A stretch of DNA of 49,182 nucleotides from Phycisphaerae bacterium (lineage in GTDB: Bacteria > Planctomycetota > Phycisphaerae > Phycisphaerales > UBA1924), in NCBI GenBank assembly GCA_030429485.1, contig JAUIFD010000005.1, positions 1 through 49,182 on the forward strand, in the 5' to 3' direction. Position numbers and translations under genes: made by a program. This document shows, in pieces, positions 7,907 through 16,335 of this stretch. The notes below the pieces were generated by a model. It had not been told where the DNA came from. It saw nothing but the letters and a program-made list of their open reading frames with translations, and made no database searches. Position 1 is the first letter of the stretch, and the number at the start of each line of letters is the position of its first letter.

Positions 7907-8575
7907 ATGGTTCGGCGCGCCTTCACACTGATCGAACTGCTCGTCGTGATCGCGATCATCGCGCTGATGATCGGGATCCTGCTGCCCGCCCTCGGGCGGG
8001 CGCGGGACGCGGCGCGCAAGGTCGCGTGCCTCGCCAACATGCGCTCGCTCGAGACGGCGCACTTCGCGTACGTCGGCGAGTCCGACGGGTGGATGCTCGC
8101 GACGACGCACTCGGGATCGTGGATCGACACGCTCCGCGAGTACGACCCGGCGCTCCTGCTCCGCTCGCCCGTCGATACGAGCCCCTACTTCGAAACGTCC
8201 TACGAGGGCGTCTACAGGCGCACGAGCTACTCGATCAACTTCTACCTCGCCCCGGACAATCCGATCGGCGTGGGGAAGATCGACAGCGTCCCCTTCCCTT
8301 CGAGCACGGCGCACTTCGTGATCGCTGCGTTCGAGGGGCCGGGCGCGGTCGCTGATCATGTGCACCCGCACCTGTGGTGGAGTCCGATTGCGGACGCCAT
8401 CCCGGGCAAGGCCGCCACCGAGATCCAGACCAACGCGCACGGCGGGGCCGTGGGCGAGTGGGGCTCGGTGACCAGCTACGGATTCCTGGACGGTCACGCC
8501 GAAGCGCGCCGTTTCGACGGCGTGTACACCTCGCGCGAGCGGAACAGCTTTGATCCGCGCGCACCCTCGCATTGA
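7907..8575 (+). CDS. Pseudopilin-like protein with prepilin N-terminus (DUF1559-like)
   Basis: The 222-residue product begins MVRRAFTLIELLVVIAIIAL, a type IV prepilin/pseudopilin leader: cleavage before Phe6 and N-methylation are expected, with Glu5 of the mature chain present. The helix LLPALGRARDAARKVACLANMRSL and a C-terminal HxGG..G.V.FLDGHAE-type segment fit the planctomycete family of H-X9-DG proteins; here NAHGGAVGEW and GFLDGHAEARRF are visible. AAGGAG at 7894-7899, seven bases before the ATG, supports the start. It would be exported and assembled or anchored through a type II secretion or type IV pilus system; the large prepilin peptidase at 39.5 kb could process it. Specific role unknown. 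Confidence 0.9.
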   Translation: MVRRAFTLIELLVVIAIIALMIGILLPALGRARDAARKVACLANMRSLETAHFAYVGESDGWMLATTHSGSWIDTLREYDPALLLRSPVDTSPYFETSYEGVYRRTSYSINFYLAPDNPIGVGKIDSVPFPSSTAHFVIAAFEGPGAVADHVHPHLWWSPIADAIPGKAATEIQTNAHGGAVGEWGSVTSYGFLDGHAEARRFDGVYTSRERNSFDPRAPSH

Positions 8576-8590
8576 AACTGATTGAAACAA
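8571..8590 (+). repeat. Two 10-bp direct repeats in the promoter region of the first HDGRRYEV protein
   Basis: ATTGAAACTG and ATTGAAACAA follow each other directly, sharing the first eight bases. They overlap the pseudopilin stop codon and end 29 bases before the next start codon. A 10-bp period puts both copies on the same face of the helix, as in an operator, but no known regulator consensus is matched exactly. Confidence 0.45.
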
Positions 8591-8619
8591 CATCGCAGAT
8601 TGCCTAGAAAGGACATGAG

Positions 8620-9357
8620 ATGAAGAGACTCACACGTACCGCTGCCGCGATCGCCATCGCGTGCGGGAGCGCATTCGCCCACGACGGGCGGCGCTACGAG
8701 GTTCTCGTTTCCGACAACATGCTTTACGCCCGCGGGTACATCTCGAACAGCGTGGACGACGGCGGCGGCGTGGTCCGCCCGTACTACAACGCGCTGCACG
8801 GGCACTGGGAGAACAACCCGTCGCCCGCGATCAACGCGGCGTCCGGCGACCTTCCCGGCTTCGACCTCTTCGAGCCGGGCGATCTCGTGGGTCACTCACT
8901 CGTGCTCACGCTGACGGGCGCGAGCAAGTGGCTCTCGCCGCCCATCTCGCCCGATCCGAGCGTCGTGCCCGATCTCACGCCGCTCGACGCGGGCGAGGAG
9001 ATCTTCGTGACCTACGGCTCCACGACGGTCTCCACCGTGTCGCCCGGCTCGCTCGAACTCCTGAGCTCCGTGGGCGCCGGTGGCGATCTCGATCTCGACC
9101 TTTCGTATGACATCGCGGACAAGCCCTCGGGTGTGCTCTATGTGCTCGGGTTCGAGCTCTCGAGCCCGGGGTCGGGCGTGGCGTCGTCGGACACGGTCTA
9201 CGTGATTCTCTCCCCCGACGGCGACGATCCGACGCAGAAGCTCCACCACGCGTCGCTCTTCCTTGAGCAGTATCTCGGCACGCCCGTGCCCTCGCCGGCG
9301 CCCGTCGCGTTGGGGGGTGTCTTCGCGATCGGTGCGATCGCGAAGCGACGTCGATAA
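8620..9357 (+). CDS. Secreted HDGRRYEV protein with PEP-CTERM-like tail, copy 1 (all3515-like)
   Basis: The 245-residue product has a signal peptide (MKRLTRTAAAIAIACGSAFA) and a mature start HDGRRYEVLVSDNMLYARGY. The body has DDGGGVVRPYYNALHGHW, SLVLTLTGASKWLSPP and YVLGFELSSPGSG segments, and a C-terminus VPSPAPVALGGVFAIGAIAKRRR-type sorting tail: Pro motif, hydrophobic stretch, Arg/Lys end. The body resembles what I remember of the cyanobacterial all3515 family, PEP-CTERM proteins repressed by the zinc regulator Zur; His-rich segments (HGH, LHHAS) would suit metal binding. AAAGGA lies seven bases before the ATG. It follows the pseudopilin by 44 bases and precedes a close paralogue. Confidence 0.82.
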   Translation: MKRLTRTAAAIAIACGSAFAHDGRRYEVLVSDNMLYARGYISNSVDDGGGVVRPYYNALHGHWENNPSPAINAASGDLPGFDLFEPGDLVGHSLVLTLTGASKWLSPPISPDPSVVPDLTPLDAGEEIFVTYGSTTVSTVSPGSLELLSSVGAGGDLDLDLSYDIADKPSGVLYVLGFELSSPGSGVASSDTVYVILSPDGDDPTQKLHHASLFLEQYLGTPVPSPAPVALGGVFAIGAIAKRRR

Positions 9358-9503
9358 CCAAGGAGGAGTGCGGGATTCACTTCGCCCGCGCTCCGACATT
9401 TCCGGACTCGTCCCTATCGGTGCTTCGACGCTGACTTGGACGAGCACACCATTGTGTCGCTCCTTCGCTTCTGTTAGCGTGGCTTTCTGTTGAGAGGATG
9501 GGA

Positions 9504-10235
9504 ATGAAGAGACTCACTCTGTCAGTTTTCGCGATTGCGATCGCGTGCGGCGGCGCGTCGGCCCACGACGGGCGGCGCTACGAGGTTCTCGTGTCGGACA
9601 ACATGCTCTACGCCCGCGGGTACATCTCCGACGGCATCGACGATGGCGGCGGGCTCATTCGCCCCTACTACAACTCGCAGCACGGGCACTGGGCAAACCA
9701 CCCCAACCCCGCGGCCAATGTGGCCAACGCCCTGCTCCCGGGCTTCGATGTCATCACGCCGGGCGCTCTCGCGGGCAACCCGCTCGTCATCTCGCTCACC
9801 GGCGCGAGCAAGTGGGTGAGCCCACCGATGATGCCCGGCGCGGGCGTCGTGCCCGATCTCGTCCCGCTGGATGCCGGGGAGGTGATCGAGGTGACCTTCG
9901 ACACGACGATCTCGACCTCGTCGCTCGGCTCGTTCGAGCTTGTCGATTCGGTGCACAGCGATGGCAACCGCGACCTTGATCTTCTGTACGACATCGACGA
10001 CAGGCCGTCTGGTGTCATCTACGTGCTCGAGTTCCGGCTTTCGAGCCCGGGCTCGGGCATCACGCCCTCCGACACGGTCCACGTGATTCTCTCGCCGGAC
10101 GGCGCCGATGCGGCACAGAAGCTCCATCACGCCTCGCTCTACCTCGAACAGTACCTCGGGACACCGATCCCAACGCCTGCTCCCATGGCGATCCTCGGCG
10201 CAGCCGGCCTGTGCGCCACGCGTCGCAGGCGATAG
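9504..10235 (+). CDS. Secreted HDGRRYEV protein with PEP-CTERM-like tail, copy 2 (all3515-like)
   Basis: This 243-residue protein is a tandem paralogue of the preceding gene. Long blocks match, including the mature start HDGRRYEVLVSDNMLYARGY, DDGGG..RPYYN...GHW, LTGASKW.SPP, LDAGE and the LSPDG stretch followed by QKLHHASL.LEQYLGTP. The tail is IPTPAPMAILGAAGL then CATRRRR. The ATG at 9504 is chosen over the one at 9498 because GAGAGG ends directly before 9498 and six bases before 9504, and because the paralogue also begins MKRL. The 140-base gap to copy 1 and the lack of a hairpin between them leave open whether they form one transcript. Role as for copy 1: probably an extracytoplasmic, perhaps metal-linked, anchored protein. 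Confidence 0.82.
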   Translation: MKRLTLSVFAIAIACGGASAHDGRRYEVLVSDNMLYARGYISDGIDDGGGLIRPYYNSQHGHWANHPNPAANVANALLPGFDVITPGALAGNPLVISLTGASKWVSPPMMPGAGVVPDLVPLDAGEVIEVTFDTTISTSSLGSFELVDSVHSDGNRDLDLLYDIDDRPSGVIYVLEFRLSSPGSGITPSDTVHVILSPDGADAAQKLHHASLYLEQYLGTPIPTPAPMAILGAAGLCATRRRR

Positions 10236-10250
10236 CCCTGTCGCTTTCGC

Positions 10251-10276
10251 GGGGCGCACATGGAGGTGTGCGCCCT
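10251..10276. terminator. Hairpin terminator between convergent genes
   Basis: GGGCGCACA (10252-10260) pairs perfectly with TGTGCGCCC (10267-10275) around a 6-base loop. It lies between the second HDGRRYEV gene and the convergent agmatinase-family gene. The T-tracts are poor on both sides, so it may work with Rho or only as a 3'-end stabiliser. Confidence 0.6.
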
Positions 10277-10291
10277 GCCTTCCAGCTTGGG

Positions 10292-11269
10292 TCAGTGCTG
10301 CGTCGAGCGGCGCACCGCGTCGAGCGCGAGCACCTCAAACGCCGCGTGTGCCGCGAGCAATGCTGTGATCTCCGCGACGTCCATCGCCGGCAACACCTCG
10401 ACGACGTCCGCGCCGACGAGATTGAGCCCTCTGGCCAAACGGATCGCGCCCAGCAACTCCGCACTCGTGAACCCACCGACCGAGGGCGTGCCCGTACCGG
10501 GCGCATACGCGGGGTCCGCCACGTCGATGTCGATCGTCAGGTACGTCGGCGCATCGCCCACGCGCGCCTTGAACTCGTCGAGGATCGACGCGCCCCCCGC
10601 CCGCCACTGTTCAGCTGTCACGATCGTCACGCCGTGGTCGCGCGCGTAGTCCAGATCGCGCTTGGTATTGAGCGGTCCCTTGATGCCGATCGAGAGCATG
10701 CGTTTGGGGTCGACAACACCCTCCTCCACCGCCCTGATGAACGGCGACGCGTGCCCGTACCGCTCGCCCCACACCGCGTCCACGGTGTCGAGGTGCGAGT
10801 CGAAGTGCAGGAGAGCGAGCGGCGAGCCCCCGCCGTGCCGGGCGTGGGTCGCGCGCAGGTTCGCGTACGCGATCGAGTGATCCCCGCCCAGGGCGAGGAG
10901 CTTGGTGTGCGTCGGATCGCCGATCTCGCACGCGAAGTCCGCCACGCCGTCGAGCGTCTGCTTCGGGTGGTAGGGCGAGACGGGCGCGTCCCCCGCGTCG
11001 GCGAGCGAGAGCACCTCAAGCACGTCCACGTCGTGCTCGATCGAATACGCCTTGAGGTACTGCGACGCCTCGCGCACCGCCCTCGGGCCAAACCTCGCCC
11101 CGGGGCGGTACGTCACGCCCGAGTCGTACGGCACGCCGTAGACCGCCCAGTCCACGGGCGCGCAGGCCGGGGCGACGTCGGCGAGGCGAGGGTAACGCCC
11201 GAACGTCACAAGCCCGGCGAAGCGCGGCGTGGTGCGGGAATCAGGAAGCTGCGTGCGGCGCTGACCCAT
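10292..11269 (-). CDS. Agmatinase/arginase-family ureohydrolase
   Basis: Ureohydrolases release urea from agmatine, arginine, guanidinobutyrate or related substrates using two Mn ions. The 325-residue product has the three metal-ligand motifs: GGDHSI, FDSHLDT (D-x-H-x-D) and DIDVADPAYAPGTGTP (D-x-D). YRPGARFGPRAVREAS matches the substrate-loop segment typical of agmatinases. I start at ATG 11269 (MGQRRTQL), because the open frame upstream runs through the divergent promoter region as Arg/Cys-rich sequence. Substrate choice cannot be decided; agmatinase (putrescine synthesis) is the commonest annotation. Divergent from the cysteine-synthase-like gene with a 119-base shared regulatory region. 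Confidence 0.88.
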   Translation of the reverse strand: MGQRRTQLPDSRTTPRFAGLVTFGRYPRLADVAPACAPVDWAVYGVPYDSGVTYRPGARFGPRAVREASQYLKAYSIEHDVDVLEVLSLADAGDAPVSPYHPKQTLDGVADFACEIGDPTHTKLLALGGDHSIAYANLRATHARHGGGSPLALLHFDSHLDTVDAVWGERYGHASPFIRAVEEGVVDPKRMLSIGIKGPLNTKRDLDYARDHGVTIVTAEQWRAGGASILDEFKARVGDAPTYLTIDIDVADPAYAPGTGTPSVGGFTSAELLGAIRLARGLNLVGADVVEVLPAMDVAEITALLAAHAAFEVLALDAVRRSTQH

Positions 11270-11321
11270 GCCAGAGCCTACATCGCGAGCGCGCCGGGCA
11301 CCGAGCTCGCGGCACGCGCCG

Positions 11322-11349
11322 CATCGCCCGTCGCGCACCGCGGTACACT
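11322..11349 (+). promoter_or_regulatory. Candidate promoter of the cysteine-synthase-like gene
   Basis: CATCGC (11322-11327), a 16-base spacer and TACACT (11344-11349) lie 40 bases before the start codon. The same CATCGC-N16-TACACT arrangement occurs upstream of the ECF sigma gene at 43097-43124. Both could be chance. Confidence 0.28.
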
Positions 11350-11388
11350 CATCACGACCACCCGCAACCACTTGGCGAAGGACCGCCC

Positions 11389-12477
11389 ATGGCAATCTCC
11401 AGCGAGCCCCCCCGTGCGCACACCGCCCCCGGTGCGCGCACGCCCAGTCCTCTCATCGAGCTCTCACGACTCGGGCTCGCCGGGCTCAGGATCTTCGCGA
11501 AGGTTGAGTGGTGCGGCGCGACGGGCTCGATCAAGGACCGCATCGCCGAGCCCATGATCGAGGCCGCGATGCGCGAGGGGCGTCTGCGGCGCGGCATGAC
11601 GATTGTCGAGGCGTCCTCCGGCAACACCGCCGCCGCCCTCGGCGCCGCTGCGGCGCCGCGCGGGCTCTCCGTGCTCGCCCTCATCCCCTCTGGGATCGCC
11701 CCCGCCAAGCTCGCACGCCTGGCGGCGTACGGGTGCGAGACGTGGGACTGCTCGGGCTTCCCCGACGGCAACAACCCCGAGGTCCGGCGCGAGATCGCCC
11801 GCGACATGGCCGAAGCCGAGCCGGACCGCTATTGCACCCTCGATCAGTTCGCCAACGCCGCCAATGTCCAGGCCCACGTCCTCGGCACCGGCCGCGAAGC
11901 CGGAGAGCAACTCGCCGCAGCGGGCATCGAGCGTCTCGACCTCTATTGCGCCGGCGCGGGCACGGGCGGCTCCCTCACGGGCGTCACCCGGGCCCTGCGA
12001 GCGTCGGCAGTGGGGGCGCAGACCCGGGTCGTGCTCGCCGATCCCGCCGGATCGGCCCTCGCCTCGATGGTCCGGGGGCAGACATACGTGGACGCGGGCG
12101 GCGTGAGCGCTCCGGACGGCATCGGGCACAAGACCTGGCCGGACAATCTCGATCGCTCCTGCCTCGCCGACGCGATCGAGGTCACCCGGGCCGAGGCGCT
12201 CGCCGCCCTCGCCCGCCTCCGAGACACCCACGGGCTCCTCGCGGGCCCGTGCGTCGGGTACGCCCTCGCGGCTCTGACCAAGCTGAGCGGGTCGCGGGGC
12301 GAGGGCGAGCCGCTCACCGCGCTCGTCCTGATCTCCGATCGCGGCGAGCCCTACCTCGCCGACCCGGCTTATCGGGCAGCGCTCGCCGGGCAGGCCGAGC
12401 CCGAGATCGTCGTGCCTTCGCGCCATTCGCGCGAGCGGTGGCTCACGCCCAAGTCGGCGCACCTGCCAATCGCCTGA
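11389..12477 (+). CDS. PLP-dependent cysteine synthase / cystathionine beta-synthase family protein
   Basis: The 362-residue enzyme belongs to fold-type II PLP enzymes. The PLP lysine is in [10 protein letters not shown], the substrate loop is [11 protein letters not shown] (the T-S-G-N-T type motif of OASS/CBS), and [11 protein letters not shown] is the phosphate-binding glycine loop. The usual order N-terminal [12 protein letters not shown], then SGNT, then GTGG is kept. It likely makes cysteine from O-acetylserine and sulfide, but CBS, or O-phosphoserine use, cannot be ruled out without modelling. GAAGGA lies about seven bases before the ATG at 11389. A 70-base gap separates it from gap, with which it might be co-transcribed. 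Confidence 0.85.
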   Translation: MAISSEPPRAHTAPGARTPSPLIELSRLGLAGLRIFAKVEWCGATGSIKDRIAEPMIEAAMREGRLRRGMTIVEASSGNTAAALGAAAAPRGLSVLALIPSGIAPAKLARLAAYGCETWDCSGFPDGNNPEVRREIARDMAEAEPDRYCTLDQFANAANVQAHVLGTGREAGEQLAAAGIERLDLYCAGAGTGGSLTGVTRALRASAVGAQTRVVLADPAGSALASMVRGQTYVDAGGVSAPDGIGHKTWPDNLDRSCLADAIEVTRAEALAALARLRDTHGLLAGPCVGYALAALTKLSGSRGEGEPLTALVLISDRGEPYLADPAYRAALAGQAEPEIVVPSRHSRERWLTPKSAHLPIA

Positions 12478-12547
12478 ACACCGGCGCGACCGACGAGCAC
12501 TCGCACCCCTACGATCCGGGCGAACCCTGATTAGGAGCGAGTGCAGC

Positions 12548-13570
12548 ATGTCCATCCGCATCGGCATCAACGGCTTCGGGCGCATCGGTCGGCTTGTCTA
12601 CCGCATGGCGTCGGAGACTCCCGGCATCGAGGTCACCCTCATCAACGACCTCGTCCCGGCGGACAACCTCGCGTATCTCCTCCAGTATGACACGATGCAC
12701 GGACGCTTCGGCAAGTCCGTCACCGCGACCGAGTCGTCCTTCACCGTCGACGGGCACACGACACAGACGCTCGCGGTCCGCGACCCGGCCGAGCTGCCCT
12801 GGGGCGATCACGGCGTCGATTACGTCCTCGAGTCGACGGGCCTGTTCACCCAGTACGACACGGCGCACAAGCACATCGAGAACAACGGGTGCAAGCGCGT
12901 GCTCCTCTCGGCGCCGACGAAGACGCCCGAGCAGGTGCCGACCTTCGTCTACAAGGTCAACCACGAGTCGTACGACCCGGGCACGCACAAGGTGCTCTCG
13001 AACGCGTCCTGCACCACCAACTGCCTCGCGCCGGTCGCCAAGGTCATCAACGATGAGTTCGGTCTCGAAGAAGGCCTGATGACGACCGTCCACGCCGCGA
13101 CGGCGACCCAACCCACGCAGGACGGCCCCTCGAAGAAGGACTGGCGCGGCGGGCGCAACGCCTACATGAACATCATCCCATCGAGCACCGGGGCCGCGAA
13201 GGCCGTGGGGCTGTGCCTGCCCGAGCTCAAGGGCAAGCTCACGGGCATGGCGTTCCGCGTGCCGACCGCCGACGTCTCGTGCGTCGACCTGACGTTCCGC
13301 TCCAAGAAGAGCGCGAAGCTCGACGACGTCCACGCCGCGATGCGAGCCGCGGCCAGCGGCGCGATGGAGGGCGTGCTCGGGTACACCGAAGATCAGGTCG
13401 TGTCGAGCGACTTCATCGGCGACCGGCGTTCCTCGATCTACGACGCGACGGCGTGCATCCAGCTCTCCGACAACTTCTTCAAGGTCGTGAGCTGGTACGA
13501 CAACGAGGCCGGGTACGCTGCGCGCTGCGTGGACATGCTGCGCCTGATGGCGCAGCGTGACGGCAAGTAG
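12548..13570 (+). CDS. gap: Glyceraldehyde-3-phosphate dehydrogenase, type I
   Basis: This glycolytic enzyme oxidises and phosphorylates glyceraldehyde 3-phosphate with NAD. The 340-residue chain starts with the Rossmann loop [13 protein letters not shown], has the catalytic [11 protein letters not shown] with Cys155, and [14 protein letters not shown], the usual region of the catalytic His. [23 protein letters not shown] and [16 protein letters not shown] are classic type I segments. AGGAG at 12532-12536 precedes the ATG. Length is normal. A good terminator follows. Confidence 0.97.
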   Translation: MSIRIGINGFGRIGRLVYRMASETPGIEVTLINDLVPADNLAYLLQYDTMHGRFGKSVTATESSFTVDGHTTQTLAVRDPAELPWGDHGVDYVLESTGLFTQYDTAHKHIENNGCKRVLLSAPTKTPEQVPTFVYKVNHESYDPGTHKVLSNASCTTNCLAPVAKVINDEFGLEEGLMTTVHAATATQPTQDGPSKKDWRGGRNAYMNIIPSSTGAAKAVGLCLPELKGKLTGMAFRVPTADVSCVDLTFRSKKSAKLDDVHAAMRAAASGAMEGVLGYTEDQVVSSDFIGDRRSSIYDATACIQLSDNFFKVVSWYDNEAGYAARCVDMLRLMAQRDGK

Positions 13571-13597
13571 ACCCACGATCCGCAACTTTGACCAGTG

Positions 13598-13633
13598 CCG
13601 ACCCGCCCTCCAGGCGGGTCGGTTGTTTCTTGT
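13598..13633 (+). terminator. Rho-independent terminator after gap
   Basis: CCGACCCGCC (13598-13607) pairs perfectly with GGCGGGTCGG (13613-13622) around a 5-base loop, followed by TTGTTTCTTGT. Confidence 0.88.
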
Positions 13634-13695
13634 GCGCGTCGGCCCTTGCCGAGCGGGTACGCGCCGGTAGTGGCGACTCGGGCGGTCGTGATCGT

Positions 13696-14235
13696 CTAGA
13701 ACACCCCGAGTGAGCGAGCAAGCCACCAGAACACGCCCGCGAGCATCGCGACCACGCCAAGCGCCAGGAGCGTGAGCCCGATCATCCCGATCGCCACTCC
13801 GGTGCGGGCCACCAGCGCCGATTCGTCCGGCAACGGGACGATCTGCCAAGGGCGTTCTGCGAGGCGAGTGCCGGCGAGCGACGCTCCGCACTCTGGGCAC
13901 ACGGTGGTGCAGTCCTCGATGCCCGTGAGGTCGTACTCGCACGAAGCGCACACCATCTCGCGCCCGTTCGCGAGTTCGGCTGCGAGCAAGTTCAACTCGG
14001 CGAGGGCTCGCGGGTAGTCACGCCGGGATACCACCAGGTCGATGGACTGTGTCGGGTTGATGGTCGCCAGAGCCTGCGCCATCCCGCCCAGGATGCGCGA
14101 GTGCACGCCCGCGGCGGACAGCGTCATGTGCGCATGCTCCGCGTCGATCTCTGAGCGAAACTTCGCGATCCGGACCGGCGTGTCTTCGAGGGTGTGCGGC
14201 ACGCGTGGAGGGTAGGTGCGGCGCGATGCGACCAT
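13696..14235 (-). CDS. Zinc-ribbon protein with DUF2007-like N-terminus and C-terminal membrane segment
   Basis: The 179-residue product has three parts. Residues about 20-75 (VRIAKFRSEIDAEHAHMTLSAAG and onward) resemble the DUF2007 'putative signal transducing' fold. Then CASCEYDLTGIEDCTTVCPECGAS gives four Cys in a C-x2-C...C-x2-C zinc-ribbon arrangement. The C-terminus is hydrophobic (VAIGMIGLTLLALGVVAMLAGVFWWLA), one or two membrane helices ending near the last residue. It is therefore a tail-anchored, cytoplasm-facing protein of unknown function. It lies 30 bases downstream of sppA on the same strand, so co-transcription is likely. Confidence 0.78.
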   Translation of the reverse strand: MVASRRTYPPRVPHTLEDTPVRIAKFRSEIDAEHAHMTLSAAGVHSRILGGMAQALATINPTQSIDLVVSRRDYPRALAELNLLAAELANGREMVCASCEYDLTGIEDCTTVCPECGASLAGTRLAERPWQIVPLPDESALVARTGVAIGMIGLTLLALGVVAMLAGVFWWLARSLGVF

Positions 14236-14265
14236 GCACGAACGCCCTTCGAGAGGAGGCGGGCG

Positions 14266-15276
14266 TCAGGGAAGCCAAAGGTAATAGGCGACACCTGCTT
14301 CGACGCGGCCCACACCGAGCGAGTCGAGGTCGACGATCGACGCTCGTGCGCTCATCGCGGGGCCCACGGGCGCCTCCGCCGAGGCGTACGGCGTGAGCTC
14401 CCGGTCCGGTTGCGTACGGGTGTACTTCACGAGGCGCGCATGGTCGACCGACGCCAGTCGCTTTGCCGCCTCGAAGGCGTCGCGCACCGTGCCCGCCGAA
14501 TCGGCGAGACCCACGCGCACCGCCTCTTGCCCGGTGATCACACGCCCATCGGTCACCGTGTCGACCATCGAGGGGGCGAGCCTGGGCCGGCGCTCGATCG
14601 TGAGCCCGCGGAATCGTGCGTAGTACTCGTCCACCATCCCCTGGAGGATCGCGTAGTGCGACTCATCGGGCGGCTCGAACGGGTCGGCCATGTTCTTGTT
14701 CGGGCCCGAGACCACCGCCCGCGCTGTGATGCCGATGCGCGAGAGCCCGTCGGCGAAGTTGAACGTCGGGATGATCACACCGATCGAGCCGGTGATAGAC
14801 GTAGGGTGGGCGACGATCTCGTCGCCCGCGAGGGCGACGTAATACCCGCCCGACGCGGCGACCTCCCCGAGCGCAGCGACGATGGGCTTGCCGGTCTCTT
14901 CGCGGACACGCCGCAGCTCCTGGTGGATGATGTCCGACGCGGTGACCGTCCCTCCGGGCGAGTCGATCCGGACCAGTATCGCGCGCACGTTGTCGTCCTT
15001 CGCCGCCTTGTTGAGCCGCTCCAGAAACTCGTCCACGGGGTTCGGGGCGCTCCCGATCAGCCCTGGGCGTTCGCCGTCCGCGATGAGCCCGTTGAGGTCG
15101 ATTTGGGCGATCTTCTGCCTCGCCCCGCGGTCGTCGATGACGGTGTGCTCGCGCAGGCGCTGGTCGCGGCCGTCGAGCGAGAGGGTCACCGAGTCGGGGA
15201 TGCAGCCGGTGAGCGGGGCCAGCACAAGAAGCAGCAGAGCGCGAACGAGCGAGGAGCGGAGCGCGCGGGCAGGCAT
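14266..15276 (-). CDS. sppA: Signal peptide peptidase SppA-type serine protease (S49), lipoprotein
   Basis: The family cleaves leftover signal peptides and other membrane-associated peptides. The 336-residue chain has a lipoprotein signal (LLLLVLAPLTGC, lipid Cys25). The S49 domain covers about 50-265: RIDSPGGTVTASD, then AASGGYYVA with nucleophile Ser142, PTSITGSIGV, and SGPNKNM with general-base Lys194. The Ser-Lys spacing of 52 equals that of the Bacillus SppA dyad (S147/K199). This is the short, single-domain SppA type. The ATG at 15276 directly precedes the signal peptide. It is divergent from rsmH with only 32 bases between them. Confidence 0.92.
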   Translation of the reverse strand: MPARALRSSLVRALLLLVLAPLTGCIPDSVTLSLDGRDQRLREHTVIDDRGARQKIAQIDLNGLIADGERPGLIGSAPNPVDEFLERLNKAAKDDNVRAILVRIDSPGGTVTASDIIHQELRRVREETGKPIVAALGEVAASGGYYVALAGDEIVAHPTSITGSIGVIIPTFNFADGLSRIGITARAVVSGPNKNMADPFEPPDESHYAILQGMVDEYYARFRGLTIERRPRLAPSMVDTVTDGRVITGQEAVRVGLADSAGTVRDAFEAAKRLASVDHARLVKYTRTQPDRELTPYASAEAPVGPAMSARASIVDLDSLGVGRVEAGVAYYLWLP

Positions 15277-15308
15277 CGGCGGAGTCTAACGGCGCGTACG
15301 CTCCGCTC

Positions 15309-16244
15309 GTGGCGGGGCACGTGCCGGTGTTGCTCGACGAGGTGATCCGAGCGCTCGATCCGCGCCCGGGGCAGACGTGCGCCGACTGCACGGCGGGGCT
15401 GGGGGGGCACTCCGCAGCGATCGCGCCGCGGCTCGCGCCCGAGGGGCGGCTGATCCTCAACGACCTCGACGAGCGCAACCTGACTGAGGCAGCGGCGCGG
15501 GTCGGGGAGGCAGCGGGCGGGGCGGTTGAGGTCGAGACGGTCTGCGGCAACTTCGCCGAACTCCCACGCAGGATCGCCGCCATGGGTGCGCGCGTGGACA
15601 TGGTGCTCGCCGACCTCGGCTTCGCGTCGGTCCACGTCGACGAGGCGGCCCGCGGATTCAGCTTCTCGCGCGACGGCCCGCTCGACATGCGGTACGGGGG
15701 CTCGGGCATGACCGCCGCCGAGGTGCTCAATGCCCTTGCAGAAGACGAACTTGCCGAGATCATCCGCGACCTCGGCGAAGAACGCCACTGGCGCAGGGTC
15801 GCGTCGGCGATCGTTCGCCGGCGGGCCGAGCGCCCGTTCGAGACGACCTCAGAGCTTGCCGACGTCTGCCGATCCGCGATCCCACGCGGCGCCGACGGGA
15901 TCGACCCAGCGACGCGGACGTTTCAGGCTCTGCGCATCCACGTCAACGACGAACTCGGGTCGCTCGATGCGTTGCTCGCGGCGGTCGAGCGAGGCGCACG
16001 GGCGGCAGGCGGTGGACAATCGGTGGACGAATCGTGGCTCGCGCCCGGAGCTCGGGTCGGGATCATCAGCTTCCACTCGCTCGAGGATCGCCTGGTGAAG
16101 CGGGCGTTCCGGCGTTTGGACGAGCTGGGGCTCGGGGAGGGCGGTTCGCGGCCGATCTCGGCGGGAGCGGCTGAGGTTTCGAGCAACCCGCGGGCCCGTT
16201 CGGCGAAGCTCCGGGTGGTGCGCATCGGGGGATGCGCGGTATAA
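15309..16244 (+). CDS. rsmH: 16S rRNA (cytosine-1402-N4)-methyltransferase RsmH
   Basis: RsmH (MraW) methylates C1402 of 16S rRNA using SAM. The 311-residue chain starts with GTG and VAGHVPVLLDEVIRAL, the family's N-terminus (H-x-P-V-L-L-x-E). The SAM site is DCTAGLGGHS; ADLGFASVHVDEAARGFSF and GPLDMRY are the substrate-side motifs; TFQALRIHVNDELGSL and GVGIISFHSLEDRLVKR-like sequence (RVGIISFHSLEDRLVK) complete the signatures. It opens the remnant dcw cell-division cluster, as in most bacteria. Confidence 0.96.
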   Translation: MAGHVPVLLDEVIRALDPRPGQTCADCTAGLGGHSAAIAPRLAPEGRLILNDLDERNLTEAAARVGEAAGGAVEVETVCGNFAELPRRIAAMGARVDMVLADLGFASVHVDEAARGFSFSRDGPLDMRYGGSGMTAAEVLNALAEDELAEIIRDLGEERHWRRVASAIVRRRAERPFETTSELADVCRSAIPRGADGIDPATRTFQALRIHVNDELGSLDALLAAVERGARAAGGGQSVDESWLAPGARVGIISFHSLEDRLVKRAFRRLDELGLGEGGSRPISAGAAEVSSNPRARSAKLRVVRIGGCAV

Positions 16245-16335
16245 CGTTGCACCCACACGCCATGGACGGCGGTGGACCTGCCGGTATCGGCTGGGCGGGG
16301 TGTATCTGGGTTGGGCATTCGCCCTCGTCGCAAGG

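Noticed and set aside
6352-8130. Long minus-strand frame of 592 codons
   Set aside because: Arg/His/Pro-rich shadow frame across aroDE, the Cys-rich protein and the pseudopilin, all of which have clear motifs in other frames.
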